NCBI GenBank assembly: GCA_026225435.1
Contig: JAMFST010000795.1
Coordinates: 1-6,705 of the forward strand
DNA length: 6,705 nt
Reading direction: 5' to 3'
Source: Labilithrix luteola
GTDB lineage: Bacteria; Myxococcota_A; Polyangia; Polyangiales; Polyangiaceae
The position numbers and the translations under genes were made by a program. Of the stretch, positions 1-5,780 are shown piece after piece (position 1 is the first letter of the stretch; each line of letters begins with the position of its first letter). The notes under the pieces were generated by a model. The model was not told where the DNA came from, did no database searches, and saw nothing but the letters and a program-made list of their open reading frames with translations.

Positions 1-2
1 CC

Positions 3-1241
3 GACGTGGTGGTTCCCCGCGGCATCCGCGAGGCTCACTGGATCGTCGCCTCTTCCTTCGGCGTCGATCCGGCCGGCTTTCGCGAGAGTCGCTCGTGGAG
101 CGATCTGCGCAGCGCCGTGTACCTGGCAGGCGACGAGCTGCGGCTGGCGTCACGCGACGTGCAGGGGCACCCCTTGTACATCTCGATCGCCGGACCAGAC
201 GGTGGAGCGAGCGACGACGCGCTCATCGAGCTGACGACCAGGATCGCCGGAGAGGAACGTACTTTTTTCCACGACGGCGATTGGCCGTTCTTCCTCGTCA
301 GCGTGGTCCCGGTGACGCCGGAGCGAGGCGGCGCGCGAGATGCCGGCGGTCTCGCGCTCGCCCAGTCGCAGGCGCTCTTTCTCGCGCCGGGAGCGCAGAT
401 GGTGCCAGAGGGCGACGGCTCGGGCGTCCCCTTCCTGATTGCCCACGAGCTGTTCCATCAATGGAACGGCCGTCGCTATCGAGCCAGGAAGGCGGAAGCG
501 CTCGCGTGGTTCGTCGAAGGGTTCTCGGATTTCTACGCGCGGCGCCTCCTCCTTCGGGCGGGGGCCATCGACGTCGCGGCCTACGTCGCGAATCTCGACG
601 AAGCGGTGGCGCGCTATCGCCTCGCGCCCCGCGCTGCCGCCGCTTCGCCGGACGAGGAGACGCGCACGGCGTATCTCCACGCGGAGGGTGACGTCGTCGC
701 GCTGCTCGTCGACGCGCAGATCCTTCGCGTGTCGCAGGGCGCGCGAAGTCTCGACGATCTGATGACGGCGTTCCTGGCGCGCAAGGCGCCCCTGCCCGAG
801 ATCGATCTGGACGCCGTCCTCGAGCAGATCGCGGACTTCACCACGCCTGCCTTCGCCGAGTCGGTTCGCGCGGTCGTGACGGAAAGCACGCGCGCGCCCG
901 TTCCGAAGGATCTCCTCGCGCCTTGCCTCATGGGGCACGTCGGCGTCTTCGGTCACTTCGAGCTCGGCTTCGATGACGTAGCCTCGCGACGCGCGCACAA
1001 GGTGGTCGGCCTGGTGGCGGGCTCGAATGCCGACCGCGCCGGGCTGCGTGAAGGCGATGTCCTCGTCGACGCCGACCTTCGCTCCGGTGACCCGCGTCAT
1101 CTCGTGAGGTTGCAGGTCCGCGACGCCGCGTCATCAGCGGACCGGGCCGTGACGTACGTTCCGGCAGACGCGGATCGCACGGAGTCGACGACCTTCGATT
1201 CTCACCTCGCGAAAGGTCAGCGCTGCTCGACGAGGCTGTGA
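3..1241 (+). CDS. M61-like zinc metallopeptidase with C-terminal PDZ-like domain, 5'-partial
   Basis: The frame is open to the left edge of the window, so the GTG at 6 is probably internal and the real start, with any signal peptide, lies upstream. About 411 residues are visible. Numbering from GTG 6, HELFHQWNG gives the HExxH zinc site (His147, Glu148 catalytic, His151), and Glu171 in WFVEGFSDFY is the likely third zinc ligand. A GG-rich strand before the active site and the HE-FH-WN signature resemble family M61 (glycyl-aminopeptidase-like), whose members cleave peptides and often end in a PDZ domain. Residues about 308-372 contain GLVAGSNADRAGLREGDVLV, a PDZ-type ligand-groove motif. The family call is from motifs; substrate and cellular location are unknown. 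It ends 59 bases before the Hxs cluster on the same strand, so co-transcription is possible but not shown. An M1-like gluzincin is the main alternative. Confidence 0.8.
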   Translation, partial: DVVVPRGIREAHWIVASSFGVDPAGFRESRSWSDLRSAVYLAGDELRLASRDVQGHPLYISIAGPDGGASDDALIELTTRIAGEERTFFHDGDWPFFLVSVVPVTPERGGARDAGGLALAQSQALFLAPGAQMVPEGDGSGVPFLIAHELFHQWNGRRYRARKAEALAWFVEGFSDFYARRLLLRAGAIDVAAYVANLDEAVARYRLAPRAAAASPDEETRTAYLHAEGDVVALLVDAQILRVSQGARSLDDLMTAFLARKAPLPEIDLDAVLEQIADFTTPAFAESVRAVVTESTRAPVPKDLLAPCLMGHVGVFGHFELGFDDVASRRAHKVVGLVAGSNADRAGLREGDVLVDADLRSGDPRHLVRLQVRDAASSADRAVTYVPADADRTESTTFDSHLAKGQRCSTRL

Positions 1242-1300
1242 AAGTCATGGCGCCAGGGTGACCCGGACGGTACGGTCCTAAGCTGGAGCGTTCTCACAGA

Positions 1301-1816
1301 ATGAGTGAATCGACCGATCTCGCCGTCAGCCTGGGTGCGGGAACCATCAGTTTCGAGATCGACGGATCGCTCTATCCGCAAGATGCACTCTATGGCGCCG
1401 CGTACGTGTTCCTCGACCGCTGTTACGTGCTCCTCGATCGGGTGAGCGACAACCGTGTTCGCGTGCTCCTGCGCGGCAAGACGAAGGATGCCGCGCTCGA
1501 CGGAGACGCGCTGGCAGGCGAGTTCCAGAACGAGCTCCTCGGGCAGACGTGGCGACGGAAGATCGCCGAGGACAACCGCAGCTTGATCGAGGCGATCACC
1601 GCTCGTGCGCTCGGTGGAGCCGCCGGTCCGCCCGGCCTCGACGACCTCCTGGAGATGGATGTGGGGAGCGAGACCGCCTTCGACGATCCGCTCGGCATCG
1701 CCATGAGCTGGGAAGAGAAGTACGCCAAGGGCAAGAGCGACGCCGCGAAGACCGCCAAGGACGCGGCGCCAGCGGATGCAGCACCGGCGGAAGACCCGCC
1801 CGAGGTCACGCCGTGA
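1301..1816 (+). CDS. hxsD: HxsD-type protein of a His-Xaa-Ser system, with C-terminal extension
   Basis: This 171-residue cytoplasmic protein has no signal peptide or membrane segment. Residues about 15-105 read as an HxsD-type domain: a strand leading to DGSLYPQDALYGAAYVFLDR, then CYVLLDR, a second beta region (RVRVLLRGK), the helix motif EFQNELLGQTWRRKI, and a terminal helix with NRSLIEAITARAL. HxsD is a small conserved component of His-Xaa-Ser systems whose biochemical role is not established; acting as an accessory or substrate-binding partner of the radical SAM enzyme is inference. Residues about 106-171 are an extension beyond the usual roughly 100-residue size, first acidic (GLDDLLEMDVGSE), then rich in Lys, Ala, Asp and Pro and probably disordered. 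ATG 1301 is chosen because GGAG at 1285-1288 lies upstream and the conserved domain follows directly. It overlaps the next gene by GTGA. Confidence 0.8.
   Translation: MSESTDLAVSLGAGTISFEIDGSLYPQDALYGAAYVFLDRCYVLLDRVSDNRVRVLLRGKTKDAALDGDALAGEFQNELLGQTWRRKIAEDNRSLIEAITARALGGAAGPPGLDDLLEMDVGSETAFDDPLGIAMSWEEKYAKGKSDAAKTAKDAAPADAAPAEDPPEVTP
1802..1806 (+). promoter_or_regulatory. Ribosome binding site GAGGT fixing the GTG 1813 start
   Basis: GAGGT lies six bases before GTG 1813, inside the last codons of the upstream hxsD-type gene. It supports the GTG, which overlaps the upstream TGA as GTGA, as the start of the short paralogue. This is a typical layout for translational coupling. Confidence 0.6.
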
Positions 1817-2058
1817 TCGAGGTGCGCTTCCATTCGTCGCTCTACGACGCCGAGGCCGTCACCGAGGCGATCGACGTCTATGCCGATTTCGCGCGCTTCG
1901 AGCGCGTCGGCGGCGATGCCGCGGCTCCGTACATCCATGTACGGATCGAGGCGAGCGCGGACGGCGAGATCTCCGAAGAAGACGTGCGCGCCGAGTTTGC
2001 CAACTACGCCCTCGGTCGCACCATCGAGCGACGCGACGGCCGCGAGGTCGCCTCGTGA
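1813..2058 (+). CDS. Short HxsD-like paralogue
   Basis: This 81-residue protein starts at GTG 1813, preceded by GAGGT. It aligns by eye with the gene just upstream: SLYDAEAVTEAIDVYADF matches SLYPQDALYGAAYVFLDR, and EFANYALGRTIERR matches EFQNELLGQTWRRKI. It stops straight after that helix, so it lacks the terminal helix and the disordered tail of its larger neighbour. It has no Cys, no signal peptide and no membrane segment. It overlaps hxsD-type and hxsB-type genes at its two ends by GTGA, so the three products are probably made together in fixed ratio. A role as partner of the larger HxsD or as precursor-binding subunit for the radical SAM enzyme is inference. The longer open frame running back to 1549 is an Arg-rich out-of-frame reading of the upstream gene and is not used. 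Confidence 0.75.
   Translation: MIEVRFHSSLYDAEAVTEAIDVYADFARFERVGGDAAAPYIHVRIEASADGEISEEDVRAEFANYALGRTIERRDGREVAS
2044..2048 (+). promoter_or_regulatory. Ribosome binding site GAGGT fixing the GTG 2055 start
   Basis: GAGGT lies six bases before GTG 2055, within the end of the short HxsD-like gene. It selects GTG 2055 (GTGA overlap) over the far upstream ATG at 1776 in the same frame, whose added residues are an Arg-rich shadow of the neighbouring genes. A second GTG at 2061 would remove only two residues. Confidence 0.6.
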
Positions 2059-3593
2059 ACGTGCAGAACCCCCTCCCCGCCTTTCGCCCCTTCGTCGCGG
2101 CGGGGGCGGCGGCGCAGAAGCCGCTGGATCTGGTCGAGGTCCGCTACCGCCCGCTCCCCAATGCCGGCGGGGATGTCCTCTTGACCAACCCGTTCGGCGA
2201 CTGGGTCTTCGTGACTCAGGGCGAGATGTCCGCGCTCGTTCGTGGGCAGCTGGACGACGGCACGCCGCTCCATCAGAAGCTGGCGGCGAAGAACTTCATC
2301 CGCTCGAAGATCTCCGTGGAGACCGAGGCCAAGCGCCTGGCGCGCAAGAAGCGCTTCCTCGCCTACGGCCCGAACCTGCACATCTGCGTGGTCACGCTGC
2401 GCTGCAACGAGACCTGCGTCTATTGCCACGCCAGCCGCGCGGACATGGACCAGGTGCAGACGGACATGTCGCCGGAGATTGGCGAGAAGGTCGTCGACTT
2501 CATGCTGCAGTCGACGTCACCGGGAGTGACGCTCGAGTTCCAGGGGGGCGAGCCGCTGGCGAACTTCCCGGTGATGAAGCACATCATCGAGTACGCGGTG
2601 CAGAAGAACCGCGCCTACGGCAAGCAGCTCGACTTCACCCTGGTGTCGAACCTCGGGCTGATGACCGAGGACAAGCTGTCGTACCTCGTCGACCACAAGG
2701 TACAGATCTGTACATCCATCGACGGGCCGGAGGCGCTGCACACCAAGCAACGCGTGCTGGTCGGCGGCAACTCGCACCGCGAGGCGGCCCGCTGGATCGA
2801 GCGGATCAACAAGAAGTACATCGAGCTGGGGCTCGATCCGACGCTCTACCACGTGGAAGCGCTGCTCACGACGACGCGCGAGGCGCTCAAGTACCCGCGC
2901 GAGATCGTCGACACGTACCGGAACCTCGGCTGCCGGGCGATCTTCCTCCGCCCCGTCGATCCCTTCGGCTTCGCCAAGAAGACCGCAGGGCGCATCGAGT
3001 ACGACCGGCGCGAGTATCACGACTTCTACCGCACCGCCGTCGACCACATCCTCTCGCTCAACGCGAAAGGCGAGGAGATCCTCGAGCGCTACGCGGCGAT
3101 CTTCCTCACCAAGATCCTGATGGACGAGGACTCCAACTTCCTCGACATCCGCTCCCCCAGCGGCTCGGCCATCGGCGCGCTCGCCTACAACTACGACGGC
3201 AGCATCTTCTCGAGCGACGAAGGTCGCATGATCCACGAGATGGGCGACGACTTCTTCAAGATCGGCGACGTGCGGACCTCGAAGTACCGGGACGTGATGA
3301 AGCACGAGACGGTGCGCGCGCTGGTCCTCGCCTCGATTCGCGAGACGCAGCCGGACTGCAACGTCTGCACGTACGCGCCCTACTGCGGCATCCAGCCGGA
3401 GCACAGCTACCGCTCGCAAGGCTCGATCTTCGGCCAGATGCGGCAGAGCACGCTCTGCTCGGTGCACAAGGGCATCCAGGATTTCCTCTTCGAGAAGCTT
3501 CATACGGGTGATGCCAGCACCGTAGATACGCTCAAACGGTGGACCACCATCCGCGAGCGCAGCCACTTCATCCAGTCGTCCGCCGCATCCTGA
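2055..3593 (+). CDS. hxsB: HxsB-type radical SAM maturase of a His-Xaa-Ser system
   Basis: This 512-residue enzyme probably modifies the adjacent His-Xaa-Ser repeat peptide. From GTG 2055, residues about 35-100 (LLTNPFGDWVFVTQGEM onward) form a small N-terminal region that may be a PqqD-like recognition domain (inference). The radical SAM core begins at CNETCVYC: Cys117, Cys121 and Cys124 bind the SAM-cleaving 4Fe-4S cluster, and GGEP at 164-167 is the SAM-binding motif. SIDGPEALHTKQR and IFLRPVDPFGFA follow. YNYDG at 378-382, then SSDEGRM and EMGDDFFKIG, match my memory of the HxsB family. A SPASM-like tail has Cys435, Cys438, Cys444 and Cys468, enough ligands for an auxiliary Fe-S cluster. 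The family label is confident; the reaction on the peptide is not readable from sequence. The precursor gene starts 28 bases downstream, and no HxsC-type second radical SAM gene is in the window. Confidence 0.9.
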   Translation: MNVQNPLPAFRPFVAAGAAAQKPLDLVEVRYRPLPNAGGDVLLTNPFGDWVFVTQGEMSALVRGQLDDGTPLHQKLAAKNFIRSKISVETEAKRLARKKRFLAYGPNLHICVVTLRCNETCVYCHASRADMDQVQTDMSPEIGEKVVDFMLQSTSPGVTLEFQGGEPLANFPVMKHIIEYAVQKNRAYGKQLDFTLVSNLGLMTEDKLSYLVDHKVQICTSIDGPEALHTKQRVLVGGNSHREAARWIERINKKYIELGLDPTLYHVEALLTTTREALKYPREIVDTYRNLGCRAIFLRPVDPFGFAKKTAGRIEYDRREYHDFYRTAVDHILSLNAKGEEILERYAAIFLTKILMDEDSNFLDIRSPSGSAIGALAYNYDGSIFSSDEGRMIHEMGDDFFKIGDVRTSKYRDVMKHETVRALVLASIRETQPDCNVCTYAPYCGIQPEHSYRSQGSIFGQMRQSTLCSVHKGIQDFLFEKLHTGDASTVDTLKRWTTIRERSHFIQSSAAS

Positions 3594-3621
3594 CACGCCG
3601 AGCAACGAGGCCGAGCGCCCC

Positions 3622-3924
3622 ATGACCGATCCCGTCGTCCCGAAGAAGAAGCTGCCCACGTTCGGTCGCAGGCCTGGCGGCATGCTCGGCGATGCCGAGA
3701 GCGACGCGTCGAAGAAGGCGCTCAAGGCGAGCGACGACACGATGCTCGAGTGGAGCGCGGACGGAGAGGTCTTCCTCGCGCAGCACTGTTCGCATGGCTC
3801 GCACGGGAGCCACGGCTCCCACGGGAGCCATGGCTCACACGGAAGCCACGGTTCGCACGGCAGTCACGGCAGTCATGGATCCCACGGCAGCCACGGCAGC
3901 CATGGGTCTCACGGCAGCTGGTAG
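3622..3924 (+). CDS. hxsA: HxsA-type His-Xaa-Ser repeat precursor peptide
   Basis: This 100-residue protein is the likely substrate of the HxsB-type enzyme. Residues 1-54 form a charged leader-like segment (basic KKK and RR near the start, then DAESDASKKALKASDD) with no His, no Cys and no secretion signal. Residues 55-99 are 15 uninterrupted His-Xaa-Ser triads: one HCS (Cys56 is the only Cys) and then 14 HGS, capped by Trp100 and TAG. ATG 3622 follows GAGG at 3607-3610 and lies 28 bases after the hxsB stop, so it is probably in the same operon. HxsA proteins are defined by such repeats in His-Xaa-Ser systems, where they are thought to be radical-SAM-modified; this N-terminal half is not one I recognise. 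A plain His-rich metal-binding peptide is the alternative, but the neighbours argue for a maturation substrate. Confidence 0.85.
   Translation: MTDPVVPKKKLPTFGRRPGGMLGDAESDASKKALKASDDTMLEWSADGEVFLAQHCSHGSHGSHGSHGSHGSHGSHGSHGSHGSHGSHGSHGSHGSHGSW
3784..3918 (+). repeat. Fifteen 9-bp units encoding His-Xaa-Ser triads
   Basis: There are fifteen in-phase codon triplets, CAY-NNN-Ser, without interruption; the first is CAC TGT TCG (HCS) and the other fourteen are HGS. The protein repeat is near perfect while the DNA is diversified: six different Ser codons (AGC 6, TCG 3, TCC 2, AGT 2, TCA 1, TCT 1), four Gly codons (GGC 8, GGG 3, GGA 2, GGT 1) and both His codons (CAC 11, CAT 4). Confidence 0.95.
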
Positions 3925-3925
3925 T

Positions 3926-3957
3926 CCACGCAGAAACTCCTCGTTTTTCACGCGTGG
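3926..3957 (+). terminator. Possible imperfect hairpin terminator after the precursor gene
   Basis: Two bases after the TAG, CCACGC (3926-3931) pairs with GCGTGG (3952-3957), and GAAA (3933-3936) can pair inside with TTTC (3946-3949), giving an imperfect stem of about ten pairs around a TCCTC loop. The T-run lies inside the stem and no T-tract follows, so a classical intrinsic terminator is not supported. It could be an mRNA-stabilising 3' hairpin or chance pairing in GC-rich DNA. Confidence 0.3.
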
Positions 3958-4009
3958 CCGCCCACCCGGCCTCGCATGTCGTGACACCGGCGTGCACTCG
4001 TACCTCGCC

Positions 4010-4014
4010 AAAGG
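4010..4014 (+). promoter_or_regulatory. Ribosome binding site AAAGG supporting the TTG 4021 start
   Basis: AAAGG lies six bases before TTG 4021. The same frame is closed upstream by TGA at 3982-3984, and no ATG or GTG occurs between that stop and the signal peptide, so this rare TTG start is favoured. Confidence 0.5.
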
Positions 4015-4020
4015 CCTGAT

Positions 4021-5745
4021 TTGTCCTCGACTCTGCCGACGACCCCGACGACACGCTCCTTCCTCCGCCGGCAGGCTGCGGGGACGTTGGCGCTCGGCCT
4101 CACGATTGCCGGACTCGCCGTCAGCGGCGAGGCCTCGGCGCAAGACACGCATGGTCAAGTCGACGTCCAGCGGTGGAAGCCGGCACCGGGCGCGGACAAC
4201 CTGGTGACCATCGAGACCACCCGCATGTCGACGGCGACGCCGGTCGTCGTGGGTCTGTACCTCGACTACGCGCACGACCCGTTCCGCCTGCACACCTGCT
4301 CCGCGGCTCCGTGTACCTCGGCGGGCGGAGAGCAGCACCTCTCGGTCCTCCACGATCTCGAGTCGGCCGATCTCCTCGCCGCCTGGACGCCCCTCGAGCG
4401 CCTCCAGCTCGGCCTCCGCGTTCCCATCAGCCACGTCTCCGGCGACGGCGTCGTGACCGATCCGGCCAGCCCGTCGTACGGGCAGGCGCAGCCAGGCGGC
4501 CTGTCCGGAACGACCATCGGCGACCCGGAGATCGAGGCCAAGCTGCGCGCCATCGGCACGGCGACGAGCCTCTTCTCGGCCGGTATCGCCGGCTCGCTGT
4601 CCGCTCCGCTCTCGCACGCGATCGACAAGACCGTGTACCTGGGCGACGCGACGTTCACCCCGGGCTTGCGCGCCATCGCGGACATCCGTACGGGGCGCTT
4701 CTTCGCCGCGGCCAACGTCGGCGTCGCCTTCCGCAGCTCGGCGCACATCGGCTCGCTCGATCTCGGCTCGGAGCTTCGCTACGGGGTCGGCGCCGGCGTG
4801 AACGCGACCGACAGCGTCCGCGTCCTCACCGAATTCTTCGCCAGCACCAACTTCGCCAGCGCGTCCGGTACCGACGCGGCGGAGCTCGACTTCGCGGTGC
4901 AGTACGCGCCCAGGCCGACGCCGTTCTTCTTCACGCTCGGCGGTGGCCCGGGGCTGAACGAAGGCTTCGGCGCGCCGCTGTACCGCCTGTTCGCCGGAGC
5001 CGGCATGACGCTCGGCGCAGCGCCGCCCGGCGCGTACGTCGAGGCGACCGACCACGACCACGACGGCATCCCCGACAGCGCGGATCGCTGTCCGACCGAA
5101 GGCGGCGACGTCATCCGCATCCCCGGCGCGTACTACGGCTGTCGTCCTCACGACACCGACGGCGACGGGGTGCCCGATCACGTCGACGCGTGCGCAGCCA
5201 CGCCCGGCGTCCGCACCTCCGACCCCAAGACCGATGGCTGCCCCTCGGATGACCGCGACAAGGACGGCATCCCGAACGACAAGGACAAGTGCCCCGACGA
5301 GCCGGAGACGTACAACGGCTTCGAGGACGCCGATGGCTGTCCCGACACGCCGCCGCCCCCGGCGATCAGCGTGCAGATCCAGCCCGATCGAATCGTGGTC
5401 CTGAACGAGCGGGTGGAGTTCGAGACCAACAGCGACGAGATCAAGGCTGGGCAATTCCTCCAGGCGCTCGACCTGGTCGCGCAGGCGATGAAGGAGCACC
5501 CGGAGGTCCGCCTGGTGGAAGTCTCCGGCTACGCCGACAGCACCGGCACCGCCGACTACAACCTGGCGCTCTCCAAGCGGCGCGCGGCCGCTGTCGTCGA
5601 AGCGCTGGTCGGGCGCGGGGTGGCCCGTGACCGGCTCGTCGCCAACGCCCACGGGTCGACCGAGCCGGTGACCGGCAACGGAACCGACGACGGCCGTGCC
5701 CAGAACCGGCGCGTCCAGTTCAAGATCGTAGCAATGTCCAAATGA
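4021..5745 (+). CDS. OmpA-family outer membrane protein with TSP3 calcium-binding linker
   Basis: This 574-residue exported protein probably tethers the outer membrane to peptidoglycan. TTG 4021 begins a Sec-type signal peptide: RSFLRRQ, a hydrophobic stretch TLALGLTIAGLAV, and cleavage after Ala40 (ASA/QD). The mature start VDVQRWKPAPG resembles many myxobacterial OmpA-like proteins. Residues about 50-340 alternate short amphipathic strands with Gly-rich turns, as in a beta-barrel. Residues 344-442 hold three DxDxDG thrombospondin-type-3 motifs (at 344, 378 and 411) with paired Cys, likely binding calcium, then a PPPPA hinge. Residues about 455-572 are the OmpA C-terminal domain: VEFETNSDEI, GYADSTGTADYN with Asp506 for diaminopimelate contact, LSKRRAAAVVEAL, and NRRVQF at 562-567. 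It is complete in length for this architecture. It begins 96 bases after the precursor gene, and its own promoter is not evident. The lipoprotein gene follows closely. Confidence 0.88.
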   Translation: MSSTLPTTPTTRSFLRRQAAGTLALGLTIAGLAVSGEASAQDTHGQVDVQRWKPAPGADNLVTIETTRMSTATPVVVGLYLDYAHDPFRLHTCSAAPCTSAGGEQHLSVLHDLESADLLAAWTPLERLQLGLRVPISHVSGDGVVTDPASPSYGQAQPGGLSGTTIGDPEIEAKLRAIGTATSLFSAGIAGSLSAPLSHAIDKTVYLGDATFTPGLRAIADIRTGRFFAAANVGVAFRSSAHIGSLDLGSELRYGVGAGVNATDSVRVLTEFFASTNFASASGTDAAELDFAVQYAPRPTPFFFTLGGGPGLNEGFGAPLYRLFAGAGMTLGAAPPGAYVEATDHDHDGIPDSADRCPTEGGDVIRIPGAYYGCRPHDTDGDGVPDHVDACAATPGVRTSDPKTDGCPSDDRDKDGIPNDKDKCPDEPETYNGFEDADGCPDTPPPPAISVQIQPDRIVVLNERVEFETNSDEIKAGQFLQALDLVAQAMKEHPEVRLVEVSGYADSTGTADYNLALSKRRAAAVVEALVGRGVARDRLVANAHGSTEPVTGNGTDDGRAQNRRVQFKIVAMSK

Positions 5746-5768
5746 CCCACCAATCGCCGCCACCGCAG

Positions 5769-5774
5769 AAGAGG
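5769..5774 (+). promoter_or_regulatory. Ribosome binding site AAGAGG favouring the GTG 5781 start
   Basis: AAGAGG lies six bases before GTG 5781. The alternative ATG at 5742 overlaps the upstream TGA as ATGA but has no purine-rich site before it. The GTG start also gives a lipoprotein signal peptide of normal length, so it is preferred. Confidence 0.55.
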
Positions 5775-5780
5775 CCCGTC

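Noticed and set aside
1265..1278. GGAC-N6-GTCC inverted repeat as an operator before hxsD
   Set aside because: Only four base pairs per arm; such arms are expected by chance in GC-rich DNA, and no -35/-10 pair is recognisable in the 59-base gap.
1776..2054. N-terminal extension of the radical SAM gene back to ATG 1776
   Set aside because: The added 93 residues are Arg-rich and read the neighbouring HxsD-like genes out of frame. GTG 2055 has a good ribosome binding site and starts the conserved part.
2517..3740. Open frame of 407 codons on the - strand
   Set aside because: It is the complement of the radical SAM gene with low-complexity Val, Arg, Glu and Leu content. The + strand has clear catalytic motifs.
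3784..3918. Repeat array as a CRISPR or intergenic satellite
   Set aside because: The units are 9 bp, in phase with codons, without spacers and inside a complete coding sequence.
3692..4207. Alternative + strand frame through the HGS repeat with Ala-Thr-rich repeats
   Set aside because: It is a frame-shifted reading of the 9-bp repeat. The HGS frame has a near-perfect triad, a start with a ribosome binding site and operon context.
5742..5780. ATG 5742 overlapping the OmpA stop as ATGA, as lipoprotein start
   Set aside because: It is possible, but it lacks a ribosome binding site and gives an unusually long signal region. GTG 5781 has AAGAGG at six bases and a standard-length lipoprotein signal.
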